Assembly: GCA_024653225.1 (NCBI GenBank)
Contig: JANLGA010000010.1
Coordinates: 273-12,551, forward strand
DNA length: 12,279 nt
Direction: 5' to 3'
DNA from: Bacillota bacterium
GTDB lineage: Bacteria; Bacillota; Sulfobacillia; JABLXB01
A program made the translations under genes and the position numbers. How positions within the stretch are numbered: position 1 is the stretch's first letter; each line of letters begins with the position of its first letter. This document shows, in pieces, positions 1 through 7,231 of the stretch. The notes below the pieces were generated by a model. It was not told where the DNA came from. It saw nothing but the letters and a program-made list of their open reading frames with translations, and did not search any database.

Positions 1-657
1 CTGGCCTACAGGCCGCTCCGGTTGAGGAAAGCCCCCGAACTGTACTTCTTCATCGCGGCCATGGGCACGTCAATCGTGCTCATGAACTCGGCAATCGTGG
101 TGCTCAGCGCCACTTTCCGCACCTTCCCGCCGATATTGCCAGTCCAGACGGTCCCCGTAGGGAACGTCAACATCGGCGTCATCGATCTCGTCGTGTTCGG
201 CGTGTCGGCCGCAGCCGTCGCCCTGCTGGAGTTCGTCCTCACCTACACCAAGATAGGCAAGGCGATCAGGGCCGCGGCACAGGACAGCGTGACCGCCTCC
301 ATGATGGGCATCAACATGGACAGGGTGTGCTTCACCGTCTTCGTCATGGCCGCGGAATATGCCGGCGAGGCCGGCGAGCGTCCCGGCCTCGCCGGCATAT
401 TCCGCGGCCTCAAGTACACCGTCCACGCGAACATGGGAATCATCATCCTGAAGGCCTGGATCTGCGCGATCATAGGCGGCATCGGAAGCATACAGGGCGC
501 TCTCCTCGGGTCGCTCCTCGTGGGCGTGCTGGAGACGTTCATCGCCGGGTTCATCTCATCCGCCCTGCGCGACATCATAGCCTTCGTCCTCCTGATCGCG
601 ATGCTCGCCCTCAGGCCCAGCGGATTGTTGGGGAAAACCACAGAGGAGAAGGCCTAA
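1..657 (+). CDS. livH: Branched-chain amino acid-type ABC transporter permease LivH, 5' end missing
   Basis: Inner-membrane permease of a HAAT-family importer, paired with LivM and energised by LivG and LivF. The reading frame is open from the first base of the window, so the N-terminus lies outside; 218 codons are visible and end with TAA. Family signs are the cytoplasmic coupling loop with GKAIRAAAQD and SMMGINMDRV (about residues 85-110 of the visible part), and a C-terminal block with AIIGGIGSIQGALLGSLLVG followed by RPSGLLG, as in LivH proteins. The transmembrane helix after the coupling loop is abnormal. Where E. coli LivH has a small hydrophobic run (FVIGAAMAAVAG), this protein reads FVMAAEYAGEAGERPGLAG, which adds about seven residues and several charges. 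This segment is encoded by a perfect inverted repeat at 348-409. The frame stays open, but function may be impaired, or the segment may be an assembly artefact. It is the first visible gene of the livHMGF operon. Confidence 0.93.
   Translation: MAYRPLRLRKAPELYFFIAAMGTSIVLMNSAIVVLSATFRTFPPILPVQTVPVGNVNIGVIDLVVFGVSAAAVALLEFVLTYTKIGKAIRAAAQDSVTASMMGINMDRVCFTVFVMAAEYAGEAGERPGLAGIFRGLKYTVHANMGIIILKAWICAIIGGIGSIQGALLGSLLVGVLETFIAGFISSALRDIIAFVLLIAMLALRPSGLLGKTTEEKA
348..409. repeat. Perfect 27-bp inverted repeat with 8-base loop inside livH
   Basis: The left arm 348-374 begins GGCCGCGGAATATGCC and the right arm 383-409 is its exact reverse complement; the loop is CGAGCGTC at 375-382. The repeat is centred so that the codon phase is the same on both strands, and both strands therefore read AAEYAGEAG and LAGIFRG across the arms. 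It falls in a transmembrane helix of LivH and would form a very stable hairpin in DNA or mRNA. Possible origins are a fold-back templated mutation that copied the right arm onto the left, a small in-frame palindromic insertion, or a chimeric-read artefact. Confidence 0.97.
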
Positions 658-671
658 GGGGGGGGATGGGG

Positions 672-1583
672 ATGACCGGATTCCTGTCTGGAATGCTCAT
701 CACGGTCGGCATCAATATCATAGCGGTGCTCGGCCCGTCAATCTTGCTCGGCTTCACCGGCATGTTCACCTTCGGCCACGCCGCATACGAAGCCCTGGGC
801 GCGTATACGTCCGCGGTACTCACCATGAGGTACTCGGTACCCTTCCCGCTCGCCCTGCTTTGCGGCTGCGTAGTGGCGATGCTGTGCAGTATCCCCATAG
901 GCGTGCCTACCCTCCACCTCACGAGTGACTACTTCATCGTCGCCACCCTCGGCGTCGGCGAGATCGTCGCCCTCCTCATGGAAAACCTCGACAAGATTAC
1001 CGGCGGGGGACGGGGGCTCCCGGGGGTGCCGCTGTACACCAACCTCCCCATCACCGCGGTCCTCGTCATCGCCTGCATATGGGTCACGCGCAACTTCGTC
1101 AACTCGCGCCACGGCAGGAACTGCGTCGCGATCCGAGAGAACCAGCTCGCGGCCGAATGCATCGGCATAAACGCCTTCAAGCACAAGATGATCGCCTTCA
1201 TGATAAGCGCGTTTCTCGGCGGGCTCTCCGGCGGGCTCATGGCCCACTACGTCGGCCTGCTCCACCCCAAGATGTTCCGGATCGTCAGGTCCGAAGAGCT
1301 CGGCATCGCGGTCATCCTGGGCGGCGCCGGCAGCGTCACCGGGTCGGTCCTGGCCGCTATCGTCGTCACCTTGCTCCCTGAACTGCTCCGCGATGTCGTC
1401 AGTGACTGGCGACTCGTCGTCTACGGGCTGGCGGTCATCGTCGTGATAATCAACAGGCCGCAAGGCCTCATGGGTTACCGAGAAATCACCCTGGAATCAC
1501 TGAGGGGGCTCTGGTCGCGGCTCGCCGCCGGCCGAAAGAGACCCGCCGCGCCGGGAGCGGCGACCACGGGAAGGAGGTCCTAG
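672..1583 (+). CDS. livM: Branched-chain amino acid-type ABC transporter permease LivM
   Basis: Second inner-membrane permease of the importer, 303 residues, partner of LivH. It is strongly hydrophobic with several predicted membrane spans. It has the LivM signatures LGFTGMFTFGHAAYEALGAY (about residues 26-45), the SDYFIVATLG segment (85-94), the GGGRGLPGVP loop (111-120), the cytoplasmic coupling loop with GRNCVAIREN and AAECIGIN (148-167), and a late GGAGSVTGSV motif (217-226). The C-terminal 25 or so residues are a basic, Ala/Arg/Gly-rich tail. I chose the ATG at 672 because the upstream AAGGGGG is about 9 bases away; an in-frame ATG at 666 is possible but lies almost on top of that site. 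The gene starts 14 bases after livH, across a run of eight G, and ends TAG three bases before livG. Confidence 0.93.
   Translation: MTGFLSGMLITVGINIIAVLGPSILLGFTGMFTFGHAAYEALGAYTSAVLTMRYSVPFPLALLCGCVVAMLCSIPIGVPTLHLTSDYFIVATLGVGEIVALLMENLDKITGGGRGLPGVPLYTNLPITAVLVIACIWVTRNFVNSRHGRNCVAIRENQLAAECIGINAFKHKMIAFMISAFLGGLSGGLMAHYVGLLHPKMFRIVRSEELGIAVILGGAGSVTGSVLAAIVVTLLPELLRDVVSDWRLVVYGLAVIVVIINRPQGLMGYREITLESLRGLWSRLAAGRKRPAAPGAATTGRRS
1571..1578 (+). promoter_or_regulatory. Ribosome binding site that fixes the TTG start of livG
   Basis: AAGGAGGT is a full Shine-Dalgarno sequence inside the last codons of livM. It lies eight bases before the TTG at 1587, which supports that unusual start codon for livG. 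Confidence 0.85.
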
Positions 1584-1586
1584 GCA

Positions 1587-2360
1587 TTGGCGTTATTCGA
1601 GATCAGGAACCTCACGAAGACCTTCGGCGGCCTCGTAGCCGTTGACGATTTCAACTGCAGTATCGAGCACGGCGAACTCGTGGGACTCATAGGTCCCAAC
1701 GGGGCCGGAAAGACCACCGTCTTCAACGTGGTCAACGGCATCTACAAGCCCACCGCCGGCCGCGTGCTCATAGACGGGCACGACATAACCGGAAAGAAGC
1801 CGAACGTCGTGGCCGAATTCGGCATCGGCAGGACGTTCCAGAATATCAGGCTGTTCACCAACCTCACCGTGGAGGAAAACGTCAGGATAGCCTGCCACGG
1901 CAGGGCGGACTACGGACTATTCCATTCCCTCCTTCATACGCCCACCTGCCGCAGGCAGGACGCCCACCTCACAAAGATCGCGCGGGAACTGCTCGACCTG
2001 ATGGGACTCGCAGACAGGCGCGATGAGCTCGCGAAGAACCTCCCGTACGGGCACCAGAGACGCCTCGAGATCGCCAGGGCGCTCGCACTCAACCCGAAGA
2101 TGCTCCTGCTGGATGAACCCGCGGCGGGAATGAACCCGCAGGAGTCGGAGGACCTCTGCACCCTCATCCTGAAGATACGCCGGGACTACGACCTCACCAT
2201 ACTGCTCATCGAACACCACATGGACGTCGTCATGGATATCTGCGAAAGGATCTACGTGCTCAACTTCGGGAAAACCATCGCCGTCGGCGACCCGGCGAGC
2301 ATACAGGCAAACCGCGAGGTCGTGGAGGCCTACCTCGGCGAAGAGGAGGAATCAGCCTGA
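1587..2360 (+). CDS. livG: Branched-chain amino acid-type ABC transporter ATP-binding protein LivG
   Basis: Cytoplasmic ATPase of 257 residues that drives the LivHM importer as a heterodimer with LivF. Visible motifs are Walker A GPNGAGKT at 36-43, Q-loop glutamine in FQNIRLF (Q85), signature region LPYGHQRRLEIARAL at 152-166, Walker B LLLDEP at 173-178 with catalytic Glu177, and H-loop His210 in IEHHMDVV. The ABC signature is the relaxed LivG form (PYGHQ rather than LSGGQ). The LivG-type C-terminus ends VEAYLGEEEE. Start is TTG, supported by AAGGAGGT eight bases upstream; it follows livM by three bases and precedes livF by one. Confidence 0.95.
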   Translation: MALFEIRNLTKTFGGLVAVDDFNCSIEHGELVGLIGPNGAGKTTVFNVVNGIYKPTAGRVLIDGHDITGKKPNVVAEFGIGRTFQNIRLFTNLTVEENVRIACHGRADYGLFHSLLHTPTCRRQDAHLTKIARELLDLMGLADRRDELAKNLPYGHQRRLEIARALALNPKMLLLDEPAAGMNPQESEDLCTLILKIRRDYDLTILLIEHHMDVVMDICERIYVLNFGKTIAVGDPASIQANREVVEAYLGEEEESA

Positions 2361-2361
2361 C

Positions 2362-3099
2362 ATGTTGAGAGTGGAAAACCTCGACGTATTCTACGGCGGC
2401 ATCCACGCCCTGAAAGGCCTGTCCCTCCACGTGGACCAGGGCGAAATCGTCACCATCATAGGCGCCAACGGCGCCGGAAAATCCACGCTCCTGCGCTCCA
2501 TCTCCGGCATAGTCAGGCCGAAGAGCGGCTCCATCACGTTCGAAGGCAGGCGCCTCAACACCCTGGTCCCTTCGGCAATCGCCTCCCTGGGAATCGCCCA
2601 CGTCCCAGAGGGAAGGCGCGTGTTCGCCGGCCTCTCCGTCATGGAAAACCTGGAAATGGGCGCCTTCGTCTTGAATGACAAGAAGAAGTTCAAGGAGAAC
2701 CTCGACAGGGTGTTCAACCTGTTCCCGCGCCTCAGGGAACGGGCGAAGCAGCGCGCCGGCACGCTGTCCGGCGGCGAACAGCAAATGCTAGCCATAAGCA
2801 GGGGCCTCATGATGAGCCCGAAATTGCTCCTCATGGACGAACCCTCTCTCGGCCTCGCCCCCGTTCTCGTGACGACCATCTTCAGCGCCATCAAGGAGAT
2901 CAACGACGCCGGGACCACCATCCTGCTCGTCGAACAGAACGCCCACAAGGCGCTGAAGGTCGCGAACAGGGCGTACGTACTGGAGACCGGGAACCTGGTC
3001 ATGGAGGGACCGGCCTCCGAGGTCGCGAAAGACCCGGCAATCCAGCAGGCCTACCTCGGCAGAAAAGCGCGGAAAGCAGGGGCCGGGACGGGGCGCTGA
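2362..3099 (+). CDS. livF: Branched-chain amino acid-type ABC transporter ATP-binding protein LivF
   Basis: Second cytoplasmic ATPase of the importer, 245 residues. Motifs: Walker A GANGAGKS at 34-41, the LivF marker VPEGRRVFAGLSVMENL at 81-97, ABC signature LSGGEQQ at 135-141, and Walker B LLLMDEP at 155-161. The H-loop position is Gln in LLVEQNA (about 192), which is normal for LivF proteins. The start ATG follows the livG stop with one base between, and GAGGAGG near 2343-2349 is the likely ribosome binding site, a little far away (about 12 bases). The C-terminus is a short basic tail after AYLG. It is the last gene of the operon; the convergent mttB-like gene ends 38 bases downstream, and no clear terminator separates them. 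Confidence 0.95.
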   Translation: MLRVENLDVFYGGIHALKGLSLHVDQGEIVTIIGANGAGKSTLLRSISGIVRPKSGSITFEGRRLNTLVPSAIASLGIAHVPEGRRVFAGLSVMENLEMGAFVLNDKKKFKENLDRVFNLFPRLRERAKQRAGTLSGGEQQMLAISRGLMMSPKLLLMDEPSLGLAPVLVTTIFSAIKEINDAGTTILLVEQNAHKALKVANRAYVLETGNLVMEGPASEVAKDPAIQQAYLGRKARKAGAGTGR

Positions 3100-3137
3100 C
3101 CCATCCCGGGAAATCCGCCGCCCGTGGGTCCCGAGCG

Positions 3138-4622
3138 TCACAGATCGGGTCCGAGGGGAAGGCTCCGGATGCCGTGTCGCCTCGCTATCCTCCGGACGGC
3201 CTCGTCGAGGCGGGAGCGCGCTTCGTCGGTCAACACCGGCGCGGCGGGTGAACCCAGGATCCTCGATACCACGTCCGCGGCCCGCGCGATCGTGTCCTTT
3301 CCCCCCTTGGACAGCCACCTCTTTCTGTCCCTTCTGTCGATCGCGGGCCCGGGCACGTACTGCTCCCCCTTGAAGAACCTGAGGGTATGGGGACTCGACA
3401 GGAAGTTCGCGCCGGGACCGGCCGATTCGATGAGTTCGCTCGCCATGGCCTCCTCCGAGGCGTCCACGCCCGCGGTGAACCGGTACACCATTCCGCATAT
3501 CTCGTTGTCCACCGCCAGCTTGACGAGGCTCTGGCACGTCAGGAAGTCGTACATCCCGGGACCGGATATGATGTTGATGCCGGCCAGTGCGCACAGCACG
3601 GAACCGAGCGATGATTCGAGGCCGGCTTGCATGTCGAGCACTTTGGCGTCCGTCGTGGCGGAGTAGGTGTGCGTGGGGAGGCCGTAAAACTTCCCCATCT
3701 GCGCGTAACAGATGTCTATCATCATCGTCTCGACCGAACCCATGGGGGTCGTACCGTGCCGCATATCAAATAGAGACGGCGCGCCGCCGTAGATCACGGT
3801 CGCGCCCTCCTTCACCGCCTGGGCGAGCACGATCCCGCTGAGCGTTTCCGCGGTGTGTTGCACCACCGACCCTGCCACGGTGCACGGCGCGTTGGCCCCG
3901 CTCAGGGGCATCGAAATAAGTTCCAACGGGAGCCCGAATCGGGCGCAATCCATGATGTTCCCGGCGGATATCTCGGTCCACATCAGGGGCGGAGACGGGC
4001 ATACGTCGAAGACGGCGAATGGCTTGGCTCTCAACGCGTCATCCCCGCCGGCCACGGCCGACAGCATGTCCTTCATGTCCACCAGCCCCTGTACGCTGAA
4101 CGCCCCGGTGATCACCGGCTTGCTCGAATTGCAGAGGACGATGTAAAGCCTGTACAAGTCGGCGATCTCTCGCGGAACGTCGCAGGCGACGACGGCTGTG
4201 GACTGCAGGTGGATGTTCGGCAGGCCCTCCACGAGCCTGGCTATGTCCCTGAGGTCGGCCGACGTCGCCTCCCGCGCGTCACGCCCGTCGCCGTCGCCGA
4301 AATTCAGGGCCGTAGAGCCGGGCGCGTAGTGAGACTCCTCTCCCCCCACGAACGCCGCGGGCGACCCTCCGCTCGTGTAAAGCTGCAGCGACGAAGGGCA
4401 CTTCGAGACGGCCTCCATGACCATCTCGGGCGGGAACATCGCCCTCCCCTGTCCCTCGTCAATCCTCGCTCCCGCCGCTCCGAGCACGGCCAGGGCCTCC
4501 CGCGATCGGAACATCACCCCCGTCTTCTCCAGGATCCGCATCGCCGCCCGGTGGATCCGATCCACATCGTCGTCCGAAAGCAGCCTCAACATCGGCCGGG
4601 AGTCAAGCCGCGATCCCTGCAC
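3138..4622 (-). CDS. MttB-superfamily methylamine/betaine:corrinoid methyltransferase (non-pyrrolysine), copy 1
   Basis: Cytoplasmic enzyme of 494 residues, the usual length for this TIM-barrel family. Members demethylate trimethylamine (pyrrolysine forms) or quaternary amines such as glycine betaine, proline betaine or carnitine (non-pyrrolysine forms) and methylate a corrinoid protein. Family blocks: N-terminal DVDRIHRAAMRILEKTGV (19-36), MPLSGANAPCTVAG (238-251), GGAPSLFDMRHG (279-290), TDAKVLDMQAG (324-334) and SGPGMYDF (353-360). These align with the same blocks in the copy at 7276-8748, though the two are clearly divergent. The frame has no internal amber codon, so pyrrolysine is not used. 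The start is GTG directly after the TGA of the corrinoid gene (TGAGTG), with GGGGGTG upstream; an ATG ten codons later is the alternative. Cotranscribed with the corrinoid protein, which is its likely methyl acceptor. The substrate is not determinable here. Confidence 0.92.
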   Translation of the reverse strand: MQGSRLDSRPMLRLLSDDDVDRIHRAAMRILEKTGVMFRSREALAVLGAAGARIDEGQGRAMFPPEMVMEAVSKCPSSLQLYTSGGSPAAFVGGEESHYAPGSTALNFGDGDGRDAREATSADLRDIARLVEGLPNIHLQSTAVVACDVPREIADLYRLYIVLCNSSKPVITGAFSVQGLVDMKDMLSAVAGGDDALRAKPFAVFDVCPSPPLMWTEISAGNIMDCARFGLPLELISMPLSGANAPCTVAGSVVQHTAETLSGIVLAQAVKEGATVIYGGAPSLFDMRHGTTPMGSVETMMIDICYAQMGKFYGLPTHTYSATTDAKVLDMQAGLESSLGSVLCALAGINIISGPGMYDFLTCQSLVKLAVDNEICGMVYRFTAGVDASEEAMASELIESAGPGANFLSSPHTLRFFKGEQYVPGPAIDRRDRKRWLSKGGKDTIARAADVVSRILGSPAAPVLTDEARSRLDEAVRRIARRHGIRSLPLGPDL

Positions 4623-5264
4623 TCACACCACCCCCAGCATCCGCTCGGCCTTCTCCACCGCCTCGTGCGCGTTCGCCGCGTATGCGTCCGCCCCGATCTC
4701 CTCGGCCCACTTCGCGGTCACCGGGGCGCCGCCCACCATCACCAGGACCCCCTCGCGGAGTCCCTCCTTCTTCAGCAGTTCGATGACGTTGCGCTGTTCG
4801 CGCATTGTCGTCGTGAGCAGGGCGCTCATCCCCAGGACGTCCGCACGCCATTGCCTTACGGCTCCGACGAACGCTTCGCACGGGACGTCCTTTCCGAGGT
4901 CAACTACTTCAAATCCGGCCGTCCGGAGCATGATTCCCACGATGTTCTTCCCCAGGTCGTGCAGGTCACCCCTAACCGTGCCCAGCACACACCTTCCGAC
5001 CGGGGCCCTACCACCGCGCCCCGTCGAGTCCACGGAGCGCGATACGGCCTCGAATACCTCGGCACTCGCCAGTACCTCGGGCAGGAACACCTCGCCCTCC
5101 TCCCACAGCCTGCCGAGGCGGGTCATCGCGGGTGAGAGGCCGAGCATCAGTATGTCCCGGGGGGCGACCCCGGCGGCCAGCGCTTCCCTCGCCAGGCGTT
5201 CCGCCTCTTCCCTGTCCGCCCTGACGACGGATTCGACGAGCTTTTCGAGAAGCAAAGAGGACAT
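4623..5264 (-). CDS. Corrinoid (B12-binding) methyl-carrier protein, MttC/MtgC type, copy 1
   Basis: Small cytoplasmic cobamide carrier of 213 residues that takes a methyl group from the neighbouring MttB-like enzyme and gives it to a tetrahydrofolate methyltransferase. Residues 1-90 form the helical cap domain (LGRLWEEGEVFLPEVLASAE at 50-69). The Rossmann B12 domain follows, with the cobalt-ligand motif DLHDLG (Asp100, His102, Gly105), the GMSALLTTTM strand-loop (145-154) and the nucleotide-tail motif GGAPVT (178-183). I chose the ATG at 5264 because GAGGGG lies seven bases upstream; an ATG at 5285 would add seven residues without a good binding site. Its stop abuts the GTG of the methyltransferase gene, so translation is probably coupled. 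A sigma-54-type promoter lies about 60-80 bases upstream. Confidence 0.94.
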   Translation of the reverse strand: MSSLLLEKLVESVVRADREEAERLAREALAAGVAPRDILMLGLSPAMTRLGRLWEEGEVFLPEVLASAEVFEAVSRSVDSTGRGGRAPVGRCVLGTVRGDLHDLGKNIVGIMLRTAGFEVVDLGKDVPCEAFVGAVRQWRADVLGMSALLTTTMREQRNVIELLKKEGLREGVLVMVGGAPVTAKWAEEIGADAYAANAHEAVEKAERMLGVV

Positions 5265-5271
5265 TCGCAGA

Positions 5272-5277
5272 CCCCTC
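5272..5277 (-). promoter_or_regulatory. Ribosome binding site that decides the start of corrinoid gene 1
   Basis: GAGGGG on the minus strand is followed by seven bases and then ATG at 5264. This favours that start over the upstream in-frame ATG at 5285. Confidence 0.65.
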
Positions 5278-5325
5278 GCAATCATTACTATCTACGCTCG
5301 ACACACCACTCCCCACAGATGACTG

Positions 5326-5341
5326 AGCAAGAAGCGTGCCG
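5326..5341 (-). promoter_or_regulatory. Sigma-54 (-24/-12) promoter for the corrinoid protein 1 / mttB-like 1 unit
   Basis: Read on the minus strand this is CGGCACGCTTCTTGCT, which fits the sigma-54 consensus TGGCAC-N5-TTGC in all but the first base and has exact GG-N10-GC spacing. Transcription would start near 5315, giving a leader of about 50 bases. It sits between the activator stop codon (5372) and the corrinoid gene start. It closely matches the promoter-like site at 6976-6991, sharing GGCACG and CTTGCTC. Any upstream activator sites would fall in the 3' end of the regulator gene. Confidence 0.82.
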
Positions 5342-5371
5342 CGCCGACGGCGGCCGACGGGGGCAGATCCG

Positions 5372-6787
5372 TCAGGGACGCAGGGCCTTGAGCTTGCGCT
5401 GGAGCGTTTGCCGCGGTATTCCCAGTGTCCGTGCCGCGCGCGAAACGTTCCCGCGGGATTGTTCCACCGCGCTGCGTATCATGCGCGCCTCGGTTTCCAT
5501 CAGGACTTTCCTGAGCGGGGTCGCGGGGTCGAGAGCGATGGTGAGCCGCCCGGGGATGCCCCGGGCCGCGGACCGACCCAGGTGCGGCGGAAGGTCCCCG
5601 GGTCGTATGAACCCCTCCCCCACGACGACGGCCGCACCCTCGATGCAGTGTTCGAGTTCGCGGACGTTCCCGGGCCAATCGTACCCCAGGAACATCTCGA
5701 ACACTTCGGGTGTGACGCCGACGATCGAGCTCCCGAGCTTGTCGTTGCACTTCCTTATGAAATGCTGTACGAGCACCGGAATGTCGTCGGGTCTCTCCCT
5801 CAATGGGGGTATCTCGATGTAGACGACGTTCAGCCGATAATAGAGGTCCGCCCTGAGCTTGCGTCCTGCGAGGGCTTCCTCCGGCCTCACGTTCATTGAC
5901 GCGATCACCCGGACGTCCACGTGGCGCACCCTGGTGTCTCCGACCCGCCGCACCCTGCCGTCCTGCAGGACCCTGAGCAGCTTCGCCTGCAGGTCCGGTG
6001 CGAGCGAGTTGATCTCGTCAAGGTACAGGGTCCCGCCGTCGGCGAGCTCGAAGAGACCCGGTCGGTCTTCCGCACCGGTGAAGGCCCCCTTCGCGGTGCC
6101 GAAGAGGAGCCCCTCGACTAGGGTCTCCGGCAGCGCGGCACAGTTCTGGGCTATGAAAGGCGCCGCGCATCGCCGGCCGGCGTTGTGTATGGCTTGCACC
6201 AGCAGCTCCTTTCCGGTGCCGGTATCGCCGTAGACGAGCACCGTCGAATTGCTGCGCGCGGCCCTCATCCCCATCTCCTTCACCAGGAGGGTCTTCGGGT
6301 CCCGCCCCACTATGTCGTCGAACGTATACAGGGCCGATTGTCCGCCGACCTTGCGGGGCCCGGCCCTGCGCTCCGACAGCTCGAGCTGGAGGTTTATGAG
6401 TTTCTCGGACAACTCCTTGATCCTGGTGACATTCTTGGACATTTCCACGGACCCGACGACCTCCGAGCCGGCGAGGAGCGGGAGGGTCGAGCGGATCGTC
6501 GTCACCACGGTCCCTTTCTTAGTCACATACGTCTGCTGCTGGTTAAGGAGCGGCTTTCCGGTCCTAAGGACTGTCAGGAGGGTGCTCGTCTCCGCGCTCA
6601 GGGAAGGATACACCTCGAGCAGGTGCTTTCCTATCACCTCGCGCGGGTCGAGCGAGTCCAGGTCCGCAGCCGCATGGTTGTAGAACACCGTCACGCCGTC
6701 CCGGTTGACGACGTGTATGGCTTCGTCAACCGAATTGAGCACGGTGTGGAACAGGGCGCCGCCGAGAACCCCCAATCCCTCGTCCAT
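5372..6787 (-). CDS. Sigma-54-dependent transcriptional activator (PAS - AAA+ - Fis-type HTH)
   Basis: Bacterial enhancer-binding protein of 471 residues that hydrolyses ATP to open sigma-54 promoters. Using the numbering from the GTG at 6790: an N-terminal PAS-like sensor at about 10-125 (LNSVDEAIHVVNRDG, FYNHAA, EVIGKHLLEVYP), a short linker helix, then the AAA+ domain from about 155 to 390 with Walker A GDTGTGKE (188-195), the sigma-54 contact loop GAFTGA (235-240, intact), Walker B TLYLDEI (254-260), the RADLYYRL arginine-finger region (313-320) and WPGNVRELEH (372-381). A Fis-type helix-turn-helix follows at about 430-470 (GNVSRAARTLGIPRQTLQRKL). The ATG at 6787 is preferred, with GGGGGTG five bases upstream; GTG at 6790 is also possible. 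The PAS-AAA-Fis layout resembles RocR-type regulators. It lies between two sigma-54-like promoters that drive corrinoid/methyltransferase genes, so it probably controls both; the PAS ligand is unknown. Confidence 0.94.
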   Translation of the reverse strand: MDEGLGVLGGALFHTVLNSVDEAIHVVNRDGVTVFYNHAAADLDSLDPREVIGKHLLEVYPSLSAETSTLLTVLRTGKPLLNQQQTYVTKKGTVVTTIRSTLPLLAGSEVVGSVEMSKNVTRIKELSEKLINLQLELSERRAGPRKVGGQSALYTFDDIVGRDPKTLLVKEMGMRAARSNSTVLVYGDTGTGKELLVQAIHNAGRRCAAPFIAQNCAALPETLVEGLLFGTAKGAFTGAEDRPGLFELADGGTLYLDEINSLAPDLQAKLLRVLQDGRVRRVGDTRVRHVDVRVIASMNVRPEEALAGRKLRADLYYRLNVVYIEIPPLRERPDDIPVLVQHFIRKCNDKLGSSIVGVTPEVFEMFLGYDWPGNVRELEHCIEGAAVVVGEGFIRPGDLPPHLGRSAARGIPGRLTIALDPATPLRKVLMETEARMIRSAVEQSRGNVSRAARTLGIPRQTLQRKLKALRP

Positions 6788-6975
6788 CACCCCACCCCCG
6801 TGTCAAGTTTCAAGAACCGCCCTCCCTCTTCCTCCACGCCGCCGGCGACTCTGTCACATCCGCGGGCACCCACGCCCACCAACGGGCAGCCGGGAGTGCC
6901 GGGGTCCGAGGCGTGAGACGCGCAGCGCCGAGCGACTCGCGGTTGAGTCCCGGTGCGGCCGGGCCCGCCACACCC

Positions 6976-6991
6976 GGGCACGGTACTTGCT
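6976..6991 (+). promoter_or_regulatory. Sigma-54 (-24/-12) promoter for the mttB-like 2 / corrinoid 2 / MT2 unit
   Basis: GGGCACGGTACTTGCT matches TGGCAC-N5-TTGC except for the first base and has exact GG-N10-GC spacing (GG 6977-6978, GC 6989-6990). Transcription would start near 7002, leaving a leader of about 270 bases before the GTG at 7276. It is nearly the same as the minus-strand site at 5326-5341. The sigma-54 activator is encoded directly upstream on the other strand. Confidence 0.78.
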
Positions 6992-7231
6992 CCCTCGATG
7001 GCCGCGGCGGCGGTCGCGGAAGGACCCTCCCGGGACCGGGATGCGGGGAAGACGCGCGGTGCGGATGCCGACCGGCCCGACAGGAGGCAGGGAGCGGCCG
7101 GTTCCGCGCTGAATCTCTCGGTCGAACCACCCGGGAGACGAGCAGCAGTCGACCCAGGGTCCATTCATATGAACGGTCCACGATTGGCACAATCTACGTC
7201 TTTGCGGCTGAATGAATCGCCCGGCGTGTCA

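Noticed and set aside
70..426. Minus-strand open frame across livH that shares the peptide AAEYAGEAG with LivH
   Set aside because: The shared peptide is a direct result of the in-phase palindrome at 348-409; the rest has no family resemblance, and livH is clearly the coding strand.
738..1463. Long minus-strand open frame opposite livM
   Set aside because: It is rich in Asp, Glu and Gly with no family features; livM on the other strand has full family motifs.
3098..3130. GACCCA...TGGGTC inverted repeat between livF and the convergent mttB-like gene as a two-way terminator
   Set aside because: The stem is only six base pairs with a long loop, there is no T-run on either strand, and it overlaps the livF stop codon.
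3855..5135. Long plus-strand open frame opposite the mttB-like 1 and corrinoid genes
   Set aside because: It is antisense to two clearly recognised genes, and its His/Arg/Pro-rich translation is typical of a GC-rich shadow frame.
5343..5360. Two copies of GCCGACGG ten bases apart upstream of the minus-strand sigma-54 promoter
   Set aside because: Short GC-rich direct repeats are expected by chance at this composition, and there is no counterpart at the plus-strand promoter.
6795..6812. TTGACA on the minus strand before the activator gene, resembling a -35 box
   Set aside because: A matching -10 box would fall inside the coding sequence, and none is present at the right spacing.
7185..7205. 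TTGGCAC followed by TTTGC, resembling a second sigma-54 promoter closer to mttB-like 2
   Set aside because: The distance between GG and GC is six bases too long for the strict -24/-12 spacing.
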